Assembly: GCF_036632915.2 (NCBI RefSeq)
Contig: NZ_CP155552.1
Location: forward strand, 1,240,001-1,304,000
From: Faecalibacterium taiwanense
Lineage (GTDB): Bacteria > Bacillota > Clostridia > Oscillospirales > Ruminococcaceae
Direction of reading: 5' to 3'
DNA length: 64,000 nucleotides
Shown here: positions 34,226 to 43,818 of the stretch, piece by piece
Position numbering within the stretch: position 1 is the first letter of the stretch
Layout: every line of letters starts with the position of its first letter
Translations under genes and position numbers: made by a program
Notes under the pieces: generated by a model
Seen by the model: the letters and a program-made list of their open reading frames with translations, nothing else
Database searches by the model: none
Told to the model about the DNA's origin: nothing

Positions 34226-36274
34226 TCATTCCTCCTTGCTGCAGTGTGGGCAGCTCTGGGCCTGCAGCGCAGCCCATGTTCCGCGGTCCACGGTGCCGGT
34301 CACCAGCAGCCCGGCCCGCTGCTGTGCCAGCCGGACGGCGGCAGTCTCTTCCGGGCCGAAGCAGCGGTTCTCGGTCACATAGCCCTCGGTGCAGTACAGG
34401 CAGGAACGTCCGTTCAGCCATGTCTCCACCTGCGCCACGTCCGGCCCCACGCTGCCCGCGCCGATGGCCCGGCCCGGGTAGACCGGGCCATGCCCGATGC
34501 TGCGGTCGGGGTTGGGCATTTCGGCGGCGAGCTGCAGGCTCAGCGCTTCCACAGCTGTCCATGTGTCGGCATCCGCAATGCCGGTCTCGGGCAGGCCCAG
34601 CAGCTCCTGTGCGCTGCGGGCGGCGACGGCAGTCTCGTCGGTGTACTGGTCGGAGAGGGGCGGGGCCTCCACGCTGGTAAAGTAGTAGGCAATGCGCTGC
34701 AAAAGCAGGCTGTAGTAGAGCACTGCACTGCCGGAAGACCCCACTGTGAGCGGGGTACCGGGGTAGGGCAGGCGTTTCAGGGTGACCACCGGCCCGGATG
34801 TCCGCAGAGTGGACGCCTTGTCGTACAGGCTGTTCCATGTGGTACGTCCCACGATGCCATCTACAATCAGCCTCGCAAAGCGCTGGTAGGCCCGCACGGC
34901 AGCTTCGGTGGAAGCACCGAACTGTCCGTCGATGCCAATGGCCGGGATGCTGCTCTCGTAGGCGCTCATGAGGTAGAGGTAGAACTGCAGCTCCCGCACC
35001 GCTGTGCCGGAAGAGCCTTTGCGCAGCACGCCCGGGTACTCGCCGGGGCGCAGGCTGGACGACAGCAGCTTGTTGGCGATGTCGTTGTACACCTCGTATA
35101 GCTTGTTCCATGTCGTGCGGCCCACCACACCGTCGCTGGTCAGGCCAAAGTAGGTCTGGAACCGCTTGACTGCCGCTGTGGTGGCACTGCCGAACTTGCC
35201 GTCCACCGTGATGTTGGTCAGGTTCGAGTACACCGTGCGCGCGATCTTGAGCCAGAACTGCACCAGCCGCACATTCTGTCCGCTTGCACCCTCCCGCAGG
35301 GCGGTGCCGGGGTAGGCATTGGGGGTGCCGTTGTCGGACTGGATGCTGCGGAACTGGTCGTACAGTGCGGTCCATGTGTCACGGCCCACCACGCCGTCCA
35401 CGGTCAGGCCGTATTTGCGCTGGAAGGCCCGCACCGTGTTGGCCGTTCCAGTGCCGTAAACGCCGTCCACTGTTAACGATGGGATGGAAGGCTCATACTG
35501 TGCCAGCGTATTCAGCCAGAACTGCAGCTGTTCCACGGCGCTGCCGGTGGAGCCGGTGCGCAGTACGGTGCCGCCCCATGTGCCGTCCGAGAGAGTGCCG
35601 CTGGACACCTCGCCCTCGCTGGTCAGCTCCGCAAGATCCTTGACCGACACATAGATATAGCTGATCTTGTACCATGTCTGTCGTCCGACTACGCCGTCGG
35701 CGGTCAGGTTGAACTGCCTCTGGAACGCCCTGACCGTGGCGGCCATCTTGGCCCCGAACACGCCGTCCACAGTCAGCAGGCCGAGGAAGGGATAGTCCTT
35801 GGTGATGCGGTTCAGCTGGCGCTGCAGGGTGAACACCGCTGTGCCGCTGTCGCCCTGCCGGATGGGCGAACCGGGGTAGCTCTGGGGGATGGACTGGATG
35901 TTCGAGGTGCGGATGATCTCGATGTCGTTGCCGTAGTAATACTTCAGGATCTGCAAGGCGTTACGGCCCTGATTGGCCAGCGTCACGGTGCCCCACTGCT
36001 TGAGACCCGGGCAGGTGACCGATTTACCGTCGCAGTATTCAGAGTAGTAGGGGTTTACGGTGCCGGTCTTGCGGATATAGGTGTTGAAGATGTCGTCGGT
36101 GATGCGCACCATCACATCGAACACGGTGCGTCCGTGAACGTAATACTGGTCGTAGCTGGTGGAGTTGGTAATGTTGAAGGTGTAGCCCTTGCTGGGGTAC
36201 CACTCGGTGTAGATGCGGTTGAGTGCCAGCGAGATCTGGCAGTGGATGTTGGCCCGCAGGGCCTGCTCCGGCCA
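34226..36274 (-). pseudogene. Peptidoglycan-binding protein, 3' half, split by the island
   Basis: 683 codons including the stop. It resumes at the TGG shared with the N-terminal half (codon 186): WPEQALRANIH, then a conserved block and six PG_binding_1-type domains, four canonical (VDGVFGAKM, VDGVYGTGT, VDGKFGSAT, IDGQFGAST) and two degenerate. The half ends CPHCSKEE, four bases before the M15 gene. Read-through from TTG 36322 inside the island would make it with a 16-codon foreign front, but there is no ribosome site. The intact gene would encode a cell-wall-binding protein of about 867 residues. Confidence 0.88.
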
Positions 36275-36532
36275 CGGGGAGCAAAATAACCAAACTGGAA
36301 AAATAATCGTACAATAGTCCAAAATGTGCCAATTTGGAACGTTCGAGAACTGATTTTTGCGCCGAATAAGTCATACTTATAATAGGCGGATTTTTGTTTA
36401 TGCAGCAGGTTTAAGATGTTGGATTTATTCTGTTAAAACTCAGTCCTACTCTCTGCCGGTCACGGCATCCAAGCCAACGCCCTGTTTTTGCTGCCCGGTA
36501 TTTTCCGGCAGAGAACGGCAAAGTTTTTTTAC
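36275..36532 (+). other. Left end of the island
   Basis: The first 26 bases contain the attP left arm. The rest, up to the merR promoter, is AT-rich with no convincing gene on either strand. Two partial palindromes around 36480-36520 (GCCCGG, CCGGCAGAG) may be protein-binding sites. Confidence 0.4.
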
Positions 36533-36560
36533 TTGAAACGGTGCGCGGATACGATATAAT
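36533..36560 (+). promoter_or_regulatory. Promoter of the merR-type gene
   Basis: TTGAAA (36533-36538), 16 bp, TATAAT (36555-36560), 68 bp before the ATG at 36629. Confidence 0.6.
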
Positions 36561-36628
36561 AAGGATGGATAGAAAAATAACATTCGAGCAGCTCTAAGGT
36601 TCTGCTGCCCGGAAAGGAGCTTACTGTT

Positions 36629-37447
36629 ATGCGCTATACCATCAGTGAGATGGCATCTCTGCTTGGTGTCACAACCCATACTTTGCGCTACTATGAAAAA
36701 ATGGGCCTGATCCACCCCGAGGTCAACGAGGATACCGGCTATCGTTACTATACAGTCACTGATACCCGGCGGTTCAACCTGTGCAGGGAACTGCGGGCGG
36801 CAGAGCTCTCGCTGGAAGAATGCCGGGAGCTGATCGGCGCACCCACGGTGGAGCAGAGCGACGCCATGTTCAACCATCAGATCGCCCAGCTGCGGCGCAG
36901 GCAGGTGCTGGACGAACTGGCCATCCGTTTTTTGGAACACAAGCGGGAGCAGTACCGTACACTGGAACAGAATGCCGGGCGCATCTGGGTGCAGAATTTC
37001 CCGGAAATGTGGCGACTGACCTTCTCACAGGAAGAAGCAGCAGACCGGGATAAAGAATTGCAGCAGGAAAAGGCTGAATGGCTGGAATGTATGCCTGCGA
37101 CCCGCTGGGTGAGCCGCCTGCCCCGGCGGGTGATGGAGCAGTTTCGGGTGGGACGCAACGAGTACGACTACGGCCTTATGATTGAGGCCGATGCCGCTCG
37201 CAGGCTGGGGCTGAAGCGCACAAAGCATGTGGAGGTGGTGTGCGGCGGAGACTATCTGACTACCATTTGGAAAAAGGATTATCGCGGGTCCTTTGGGTGG
37301 GACTCACTGGACGACCTGCATGCGGAGATCGTGCAGCGCGGGTTCCGTGCGGTGGGCGAGACCTTCAGCAGCATCGCTGCTAGCCGGGAGCAGCCCGATG
37401 GGAGCATCGTGAATTACCATCTGACGCGGACAAAAATATATACATAA
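36629..37447 (+). CDS. MerR-family transcriptional activator
   Basis: 272 residues. Residues 1-72 are the MerR winged helix (YTISEMASLLGVTTHTLRYYEK, GYRYYT). A coiled helix (about 80-110) follows and then a ~150-residue effector-binding-like domain (VSRLPRRVMEQFRVGRNEY ... HVEVVCGGDYLTTIWKKDYRG). This resembles the BmrR/TipA-type layout, with a ligand-sensing domain. ATG 36629 follows GGAAAGGAGC. It lies just upstream of a 19-bp-spacer promoter that drives the flavoprotein gene, so that gene is its likely target. Confidence 0.85.
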   Translation: MRYTISEMASLLGVTTHTLRYYEKMGLIHPEVNEDTGYRYYTVTDTRRFNLCRELRAAELSLEECRELIGAPTVEQSDAMFNHQIAQLRRRQVLDELAIRFLEHKREQYRTLEQNAGRIWVQNFPEMWRLTFSQEEAADRDKELQQEKAEWLECMPATRWVSRLPRRVMEQFRVGRNEYDYGLMIEADAARRLGLKRTKHVEVVCGGDYLTTIWKKDYRGSFGWDSLDDLHAEIVQRGFRAVGETFSSIAASREQPDGSIVNYHLTRTKIYT

Positions 37448-37453
37448 AATTGC

Positions 37454-37500
37454 AATATCACGAGAATTTGTTATATCAGACAAATTCTTGTGATATTTTT
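37454..37500 (+). terminator. Terminator of the merR-type gene
   Basis: AATATCAC-AGAATTTG pairs with CAAATTCT-GTGATATT with one G:T pair, followed by TTTTTG. Confidence 0.85.
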
Positions 37501-37513
37501 GTCAAAATGGCCC

Positions 37514-37544
37514 TTGACCTTCGCGCTGCTCTAACGTGTAAGCT
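37514..37544 (+). promoter_or_regulatory. MerR-type promoter with 19-bp spacer before the flavoprotein gene
   Basis: TTGACC (37514-37519) and TAAGCT (37539-37544) are 19 bp apart, the length that MerR activators shorten by bending DNA. It lies 13 bp after the merR terminator and 84 bp before the flavoprotein ATG. Confidence 0.55.
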
Positions 37545-37627
37545 TTGTTTATCCAGTAACAAAGTCTGCGGACTTTGCTGCCAAACACGGATCACACGAA
37601 GAAAAAGAAAAGGCAAGGAGAACGATT

Positions 37628-39691
37628 ATGAGCGAAAAGATTTCCCGCCGCAACTTCCTGCGCACTGCTACCTTGGGTGCAGCTGCCGCAGGCCTGCTGG
37701 CCGGCTGCGGCAACAGCGCAGCTTCTGGCAGCACCGCTGCCAGCACTGCTGCCGGTACCTATACCGCAGGCACCTACAGCGCCACCGCCACCGGCATCAA
37801 CACCACCACCCCGGTCACCGTGACCATGACCTTCAGCGCCGATGCCATCACCGACGTGCAGATCGACGTGGCAAACGAGACCAAGGGCTACGGTGCCGAC
37901 ATCGCCGACGAGATGGTGAAGAAGATCCTGGACGCACAGTCCAGCGAGGTGGATGGCCACTCCGGTGCCACCATCACCTCCGGTGCCATCAAGAAGGCTG
38001 CCGAGAGCTGCATCAACCAGGCCAAGGGCGTGGCCGTGGCCCCCACCGAGGCCAGCAAGGCCGAGACCGTGGTGCCCGACGGCCTGACCACCGAGGAAGT
38101 GGAGTCCTCTGTGGTGGAGCTGGGCGACATCACCCCGGACGAGACCAAGGACTTTGACGTGGTCGTTGTGGGTGCCGGTGCAGCCGGTGTGCCCGCAGCA
38201 GGCTGGGCAGCCGAGCTGGGCGGCCATGTGGCCCTGCTGCAGAAGCAGAGCATCGTGGTGAGCCAGGGCAACTGCGGCTCCGCCATCATCAAGTCCAAGT
38301 CCACCGAGGCCGGCAAGAAGATGTGGGTGCACATGACCAACGGCCTGTGCGACTGGCGCGCCGACACCAGTCTGCTGAACGCCTACGTCGAGAACTCCGA
38401 AGAGGCCCTGATGTGGTATCTGAACCGCGCCGGTCTGACCGACCAGACCAAGTACGGCGACGGCAGCCTTGTGGACAGCGTGAAGGATCCCTCCAGCCTG
38501 CTGCACAACGACGAGAAGGAGATCTTTGCCTACATGTGCACCAGCCAGGACCTGACCGGTGTGTGGAAGGACCGCATGGACACCTACGACTTCGGCGATG
38601 AGCACTGCTACTTCTTTGCACCGTGGATCGGCCCCAAGCCCAAGAACGTGGGCGACGTGCTGGCCACCGTGCTGGAGAATGTGCAGGCCAAGAACTCCAA
38701 TCTGGAGACCTTCTTCAACACCCCCGCCGTCAAGCTGGTGCACGCCGACGGCAAGGTGACCGGCGTCATCGCCAAGGATGAGAGCGGCAAGTACATCCAG
38801 TTCAACGCCTCCAAGGGCGTTATCCTGGCCACCGGCGACTACATGAACAACGAGGCCATGGTCAAGCGCTGGTGCCCGGACGTGGACGGCTACGACAAGA
38901 AGCAGTACCAGAAGACCGGCGACGGTCACATCATGGCCATCGACGCAGGCGCCAAGATGGAGAACCTGGGCCACACCAAGATGATGCATGACTTCGACTC
39001 CGGCCTGATGTACGAGGAACCCTTCCTGTACGTCAACATGGAGGGCAAGCGCTTCTGCAACGAGGACACCGGCTTTGTCTACATGGGCAACATCACCAAG
39101 TATCTGCCCCGCTACAACGGTGCCAACGTGGATGCCAACCACCCGGACGGCTCTCTGGGCTGGTACTGCCAGATCTACGACAGCGACTACATGAGCTACG
39201 CCAACAGCCCCGTGCCGGAGCAGGTGATGACCAAGTACATCCCCGGTGCCGTGGAGAACCCGCAGGGCGTGTTCACCAACCTGATCGACACCTATAAGGC
39301 CGACACCATCGAGGAGCTGGCTGCTCTGCTGGACGTGCCCGCCGATGAGCTGCAAAAGACCATTGACCGCTACAACGAGCTGTGCGATCAGGGGACCGAT
39401 GCGGACTTCGGCAAGAAGAGCGCCTACATGCACAAGATCGAGAAGGCTCCCTTCTGGGGCGTGCGCAAGCACATCCGCGTGTCCTCCATCGACAGCGGCG
39501 TGAACACCAACGCCAACGGCCAGGCTCTGGACGCTGACGGCAAGGTCATCGACGGCCTGTACTGCGTGGGCAACGTAGGCGGCGTGTTCTACGGCGGCGC
39601 GGACTATCCGTTCCACCAGACCGGCCTGTCCCTGGGCCGCTGCTACACCTTCGGCATGCTGGCCGCAAAGCATGCTATGGGCCAGCTGTAA
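37628..39691 (+). CDS. Exported FMN/FAD-dependent reductase (fumarate/urocanate-reductase-like lipoprotein)
   Basis: 687 residues from ATG 37628 after AAGGAGAA. The N-terminus has a twin-arginine-type signal (SRRNFLRTATLGAAA) and a lipobox LLAGC, so it is a surface lipoprotein. Residues 40-130 are an FMN-binding domain whose GHSGATITS carries the threonine covalently flavinylated by ApbE. Residues 165-680 are an FAD_binding_2 domain: DVVVVGAGAAGVPAA, then the substrate loop CGSAIIKSKST, and the C-terminal GNVGGVFYGGADYPFHQTGLSLGR. It likely reduces an acceptor such as fumarate or an enoate with electrons from the cell. ApbE and electron donor are not in the window. Regulated by the preceding merR-type gene. 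Confidence 0.88.
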   Translation: MSEKISRRNFLRTATLGAAAAGLLAGCGNSAASGSTAASTAAGTYTAGTYSATATGINTTTPVTVTMTFSADAITDVQIDVANETKGYGADIADEMVKKILDAQSSEVDGHSGATITSGAIKKAAESCINQAKGVAVAPTEASKAETVVPDGLTTEEVESSVVELGDITPDETKDFDVVVVGAGAAGVPAAGWAAELGGHVALLQKQSIVVSQGNCGSAIIKSKSTEAGKKMWVHMTNGLCDWRADTSLLNAYVENSEEALMWYLNRAGLTDQTKYGDGSLVDSVKDPSSLLHNDEKEIFAYMCTSQDLTGVWKDRMDTYDFGDEHCYFFAPWIGPKPKNVGDVLATVLENVQAKNSNLETFFNTPAVKLVHADGKVTGVIAKDESGKYIQFNASKGVILATGDYMNNEAMVKRWCPDVDGYDKKQYQKTGDGHIMAIDAGAKMENLGHTKMMHDFDSGLMYEEPFLYVNMEGKRFCNEDTGFVYMGNITKYLPRYNGANVDANHPDGSLGWYCQIYDSDYMSYANSPVPEQVMTKYIPGAVENPQGVFTNLIDTYKADTIEELAALLDVPADELQKTIDRYNELCDQGTDADFGKKSAYMHKIEKAPFWGVRKHIRVSSIDSGVNTNANGQALDADGKVIDGLYCVGNVGGVFYGGADYPFHQTGLSLGRCYTFGMLAAKHAMGQL

Positions 39692-39710
39692 TTAAGAAAA
39701 AGCTGATTTT

Positions 39711-39906
39711 GGGGCTGTTGCAAAATAGCATCCCTTTATCGCAAAGCTGATCAATCTGAATATTTTTGTACCGCCCATCCGAAAATATCGTTGATGCGGA
39801 TAGAGAGCTGTACAGAAGGACGTTCTCAGACCGCAGCATACCCGATAAGCGAATACCGTCGAGGACTCTTCCCATTTTGGGAAGATGTCCTCGGCGGCTT
39901 TTTTGT
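39711..39906 (+). repeat. Repeat copy 1 flanking the antiterminator-PTS cassette
   Basis: It begins GGGGCTGTTGCAAAATAGC, shared with copy 2 at 43431. From 39738 a ~165-bp segment (ATCGCAAAGCTGATCAAT ...) aligns with 43549-43713, about 80% identical. It ends in a strong hairpin (GAGGAC and GTCCTC arms) with TTTTTT, i.e. a terminator after the flavoprotein gene. Partial frames exist on both strands but differ in length, so it is best read as a non-coding repeat or insertion-element remnant. Confidence 0.7.
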
Positions 39907-40221
39907 ATATAGGGCAGCAATTCTTGACCGTTTTTTTGTGAAGGTGATGAGTTACGAGATGGAGCACAGCTTTCTCCGCAATGATCTCGATTGAAAACAA
40001 CTGCACATATAAAGCAAAAAAGGAATATTCTTACTTGTCGATTTGCTGTAGAAAATCACCTGAGTTTGGGCAAAATTGATAAAGTGAAAAAGAAACTCGT
40101 TCCCATCTTGACACTCCGCAAAGAATATGGTATTGTAATCAAGCATAGAATAAATTTCCATTCAAGTGCTTAATTTGTTCGTGCCTTACAAAAAAGAAAA
40201 TTGTACGTGAGCAGCGTCGTT
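39907..40221 (+). other. Gap before the antiterminator leader
   Basis: Nothing convincing is seen. It is AT-rich and not coding by reading. It probably contains the promoter of the licT-type gene; TATTGTAAT near 40130 is a weak candidate -10. Confidence 0.3.
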
Positions 40222-40249
40222 GGATTGTTACCGTTTGGCGGGCTAGACC
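40222..40249 (+). promoter_or_regulatory. RAT (ribonucleic antiterminator) site of the LicT-type system
   Basis: The 28 bases from 40222 start GGATTGTTACCGTTTGGC and end in GGCTAGACC, matching the RAT consensus of the LicT/SacY family (GGATTGTTACTG..GCAGGC.A.ACC). Its 3' end (AGACC) is the left arm of the terminator. Bound antiterminator would hold this hairpin and release the gene. Confidence 0.85.
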
Positions 40250-40323
40250 AACTCTGCATAGCACAAGCCGAAAGCGTGTTTCAGCCTTCGGTATGTTTGC
40301 TGTGTCGAGGATGGTCTTTTTTT
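40245..40323 (+). terminator. Terminator controlled by the RAT site
   Basis: AGACCA (40245-40250) pairs with TGGTCT (40312-40317), with inner GCACAA and TTGCTGTG arms and CCGAA/TTCGG inside, then a T run. It overlaps the RAT by 5 bases. Confidence 0.8.
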
Positions 40324-40354
40324 ATTGCCTTTTTCAACTTGAGGAGGAGAAACA

Positions 40355-41203
40355 ATGCAATATACCGTCAAAAAACCGATCAACAACAACATTCTGCGCG
40401 TGGTGGACCCCACGGGCTGTGAGCTGATCGTCACCGGGCGCGGTTTGGGCTTTGGCGTTAAGCCGGGCTATAAAATCGAGGCTGAAACCGTGGAGCGCAG
40501 CTACCGCATGACCAGCCCTGCCGTGCAGCAGAAGTTGGTGGAACTTCTGGAACAGATCCCGTATGAGCATCTGCTGCTCACCGATGAGCTGGTGGCAATG
40601 ATCCGCAGCCGGGTGAACTACCCGCTGAACGAAAGCCTGCTCATCACGCTGGCCGACCACATCAGCTTTGCCATCCAGCGCAGTGAGCAGGGGATTCGCT
40701 TTTCCAACCCGCTGATGGCTCCCATTCGGGAATTCTACCCGGAAGAGTATCGCCTTGGTATGGAGTGCCTTGCCACTATCCGCCAGCGCTGCCATGCAGA
40801 CCTTTCGGACGACGAGGGCGGCTTCATTGCGCTGCACATCGTCAACGCAGAGCTCAACACCACCATGAGCGTGGTGAACGATGTCACCCGCTTTGTGGAT
40901 GGCTGCGTGCAGGTGGTGGAATACTTTTACAACTGCCATTTTGACCGGGATGCACTGGATTTCAGCCGCTTTACAGTACATTTGCGCTTTTTTGCGCAAC
41001 GCGTATTTCAAGGAAAACAGGAGCAGGAAAACGATACCCACGACGAAGTGTTCCGCGCCCTGATCGCCCGCAATTGCAGCGAACACTACAAATGCGCCTG
41101 CTGCATTGCGGAGTATGTCCGCAACACCTGGCACAAGGAGCTTTCGGACGAGGAACTGGTGTTCCTTACGATCCATCTGAAACGGATTCGGATGGGGAAG
41201 TAA
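40355..41203 (+). CDS. BglG/LicT-family transcription antiterminator
   Basis: 282 residues. The CAT RNA-binding domain (about 1-55: MQYTVKKPINNNILRVVD, GRGLGFGVKPG) is followed by PRD1 (ITLADHISFAIQR, histidine and the NPL block) and PRD2 (GFIALHIVNAE ... DEELVFLTIHLKRI). PTS phosphorylation of PRD histidines tells the protein when the sugar is present. ATG 40355 follows GAGGAGGAGA. It lies behind its own RAT/terminator, so it is autoregulated, and 88 bp before the PTS gene with the same control. Confidence 0.93.
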   Translation: MQYTVKKPINNNILRVVDPTGCELIVTGRGLGFGVKPGYKIEAETVERSYRMTSPAVQQKLVELLEQIPYEHLLLTDELVAMIRSRVNYPLNESLLITLADHISFAIQRSEQGIRFSNPLMAPIREFYPEEYRLGMECLATIRQRCHADLSDDEGGFIALHIVNAELNTTMSVVNDVTRFVDGCVQVVEYFYNCHFDRDALDFSRFTVHLRFFAQRVFQGKQEQENDTHDEVFRALIARNCSEHYKCACCIAEYVRNTWHKELSDEELVFLTIHLKRIRMGK

Positions 41204-41291
41204 GCTTTCTTGCTTCACCTTTGATTCTCCACAGGTCTTTCCTGTGTGGATATATATGCTGGATACGTACTTGAGAAAAGGAGAACTGAAG

Positions 41292-43391
41292 ATGAAAGAC
41301 AAGATCTTTGGCGTGCTGCAGCGCGTGGGACGCAGCTTTATGCTGCCCATTGCACTGCTGCCTGTAGCGGGCCTGCTGCTGGGTATCGGCAGCTCGTTCA
41401 CCAACGAAACCATGCTGGCGGCCTATGGCCTGAACAGCGTCATCCACCCCGGTACCCTGATCTACACCATTCTGGACGTGATGAGCCAGACCGGCAGCGC
41501 CGTGTTCAACAATCTGGCGCTGCTGTTCGCCATGGGCGTGGCCATCGGCATGGCCCGCAAGGAAAAAGAGGTGGCCGCCCTGTCCGGTGCAGTGGCTTAT
41601 ATCATTATGAATACAGCCATTCAGGCAATGATCAATGCGGCAGGCGGCGTAGAAGCGATGCCTGCCAACTCCACCACCACCATGCTGGGCATCACCACCC
41701 TGCAGATGGGTGTGTTCGGCGGCATCGTGGTCGGTCTGGGCGTGGCGGCGCTGCACAACAAGTTCTATAAGATCGAGCTGCCGCAGGTGCTGGCCTTCTT
41801 TGGCGGTACACGCTTTGTGCCCATCATCAGCTCCATCGTGTATCTGGTGGTCGGCATCGCCATGTTCTACATCTGGCCGGTGGTGCAAAGCGGCATTGCT
41901 GCGCTGGGCGCACTGGTGCTGGCTTCCGGCTATGCAGGCACCTTTATCTACGGCCTGCTGGAGCGTGCACTGATCCCCTTCGGCCTGCACCATGTGTTTT
42001 ACATGCCGTTCTGGCAGACCGCTGTGGGCGGCACCGCCATCATCGATGGCGTCACCGTGACCGGCGCACAGAACATCTTCTTTGCCGAGCTGGCTTCCAA
42101 GTCCACCACTGTGTTCTCGGTCAGCGCTACCCGTTTCATGGCCGGTAAGTTCCCCTTTATGATGTTCGGTCTGCCCGGCGCGGCGCTGGCGATGTACCAG
42201 TGCGCCAAGCCGGAAAAGAAAAAGGCGGCAGGCGGCCTGCTGCTTTCTGCCGCCTTGACGGCTTTCCTCACCGGCATTACCGAGCCGCTGGAATTTACCT
42301 TTATCTTTGTGGCACTGCCCATGTACGCGGTGCACTGCGTGCTGGCCGGTCTGTCCTTCATGCTGATGCACATTCTGAATGTGGGTGTGGGCATGACCTT
42401 CTCTGGCGGTCTCATCGACCTGGTGCTGTTCGGTGTGATGCAGGGCAACGCCAAGACCCACTGGATCTGGGTGGTCGTGGTCGGTGCGGTGTACTTTGTA
42501 CTGTACTACATCATTTTCCGCTTTATGATTTCCAAGTTTGACTACAAGACCCCGGGCCGCGACGATGCGGAGGAAGTCAAGCTGTACACCCGTGCGGACG
42601 TGAACGCCCGCAGCGCCGCTTCCGGCAGCACCGCCCCCGCAGGGGATGACCCGGTCAGCGCCCTGATCGTAGAAGGTCTGGGCGGCGCCGCTAATCTGTC
42701 CGACGTGGACTGCTGCGCCACCCGCCTGCGCTGCACCGTCAAGGACGCTGCGCTGGTCCGGCAGGATGTGCTCAAAGCCTCCGGTGCCTCCGGCGTGATC
42801 TGCAAGGGCAACGGTGTGCAGGTGGTATACGGCCCCAAGGTGGCCGTCATCAAGGCAAAGCTGGAAGATTATCTGGAAAATGCACCTAAGACCCCGGCGG
42901 CGACCGCAACACCCGCCCCGGCGGCCCCCGCAGCAAAGGATACCGTGCTGTCTGCCTGCCTGAACGGCACTGTAGTGCCGCTGGCCGATGTGAAGGATGA
43001 AGCCTTTGCCAGCGGTGCACTGGGGGACGGCATTGCCATTGAGCCCACCGATGGTGAACTGGTGGCACCTGCTGACGGTGAGATCTCCTCCACCTTTGAG
43101 ACCCACCATGCCGTGGGCATGACCACGGCTGACGGTGCCGAACTGCTGATGCACATCGGCATCGATACGGTCAAGCTGGGTGGCAAGCACTTTACCTACC
43201 TCGTCAACGAGGGTGACAAGGTGAAGAAAGGTCAGCCGTTGATCCGCTTTGAACTGGAAGCCATTAAGGCCGAAGGCTATCCCGTGACCACACCGCTCAT
43301 TGTCTGCAATACTGATGACTATGCCGCTGTCGCGGCTAAAGCCAGTGGTGCCGTAAAGCAGGGCGATGCGCTGCTGGAACTGAAGCACTAA
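41292..43391 (+). CDS. PTS transporter EIICBA, glucose/N-acetylglucosamine family
   Basis: About 699 residues from ATG 41292 (MKDKIFGVLQRVGRSFML), which has GGAGAACTG upstream; the longer open frame starts in the spacer. The EIIC membrane domain covers ~1-420 (VAGLLLGIGSSF ... LTGITEPLEFTF), EIIB ~475-545 with the phosphocysteine in DVDCCATRLRC, and EIIA ~565-699 with the histidine in MHIGIDTVKLGG. The order CBA and EIIB sequence fit the NagE/PtsG group. Substrate could be glucose or GlcNAc. It is controlled by the antiterminator gene upstream and is island cargo. Confidence 0.9.
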   Translation: MKDKIFGVLQRVGRSFMLPIALLPVAGLLLGIGSSFTNETMLAAYGLNSVIHPGTLIYTILDVMSQTGSAVFNNLALLFAMGVAIGMARKEKEVAALSGAVAYIIMNTAIQAMINAAGGVEAMPANSTTTMLGITTLQMGVFGGIVVGLGVAALHNKFYKIELPQVLAFFGGTRFVPIISSIVYLVVGIAMFYIWPVVQSGIAALGALVLASGYAGTFIYGLLERALIPFGLHHVFYMPFWQTAVGGTAIIDGVTVTGAQNIFFAELASKSTTVFSVSATRFMAGKFPFMMFGLPGAALAMYQCAKPEKKKAAGGLLLSAALTAFLTGITEPLEFTFIFVALPMYAVHCVLAGLSFMLMHILNVGVGMTFSGGLIDLVLFGVMQGNAKTHWIWVVVVGAVYFVLYYIIFRFMISKFDYKTPGRDDAEEVKLYTRADVNARSAASGSTAPAGDDPVSALIVEGLGGAANLSDVDCCATRLRCTVKDAALVRQDVLKASGASGVICKGNGVQVVYGPKVAVIKAKLEDYLENAPKTPAATATPAPAAPAAKDTVLSACLNGTVVPLADVKDEAFASGALGDGIAIEPTDGELVAPADGEISSTFETHHAVGMTTADGAELLMHIGIDTVKLGGKHFTYLVNEGDKVKKGQPLIRFELEAIKAEGYPVTTPLIVCNTDDYAAVAAKASGAVKQGDALLELKH

Positions 43392-43430
43392 GCGTTTCTC
43401 CCAAACTGTAAGGCAGGGTTGTTATAAAGG

Positions 43431-43713
43431 GGGGCTGTTGCAAAATAGCCCCAACAAAAAAATGAGATAGACTTCCCCCAAAGGGGTTGCCTATCTCATT
43501 TTTTGTTGTAAGCTGAAACTGCAATGAACCAACTACAACATGAACAGTATCGCAAAGTTGATCAATCGGAATATCCTTGTTCCGACCATCCGAAAATATC
43601 TTTGATGCGGACAGAAAGCTGTGCGGAAGGACGCTCGCAGACAGCAGAACACCCGCTAAACGAATACCTCCGAGGACTCTTCCCATTTGGGAGTCGTCCT
43701 CAGAGGCTTTTTT
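43431..43713 (+). repeat. Repeat copy 2 flanking the antiterminator-PTS cassette
   Basis: It starts GGGGCTGTTGCAAAATAGC like copy 1, then holds 108 bp not in copy 1, including a terminator (43460-43506). The region 43549-43713 aligns with 39738-39905. The similar terminator-like end (CGAGGACTCTTCCC... and TTTTTT) is conserved. The two copies are 3.8 kb apart in direct orientation and bracket the licT-PTS genes, as expected after duplication or transposition. Confidence 0.7.
43460..43506 (+). terminator. Terminator of the PTS gene
   Basis: AAAAATGAGATAG and CTATCTCATTTTTT pair around a short GC-rich loop. Confidence 0.85.
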
Positions 43714-43818
43714 AGTTTATAAGCCATATTGACTGGTTGAAAAGTTCTGAATTTCGCCGACTGGAAATAGACTGAAGTGACACATATCACAATCAAGTGA
43801 ACCGAAAAGGGGGATTCG

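Noticed and set aside
36272..36322. Separate small gene starting with TTG at 36322 that expresses the wall-binding half
   Set aside because: No ribosome site and the front 16 codons are island DNA; accidental read-through frame.
37514..37544. Perfect MerR operator dyad in the spacer
   Set aside because: The 19-bp spacing is right but the arms are only loosely symmetric, so only the spacing is claimed.
39790..39994. Protein-coding gene within the flanking repeat (39711-39906)
   Set aside because: The frame is not conserved in the second copy at 43431-43713, and no ribosome site is present.
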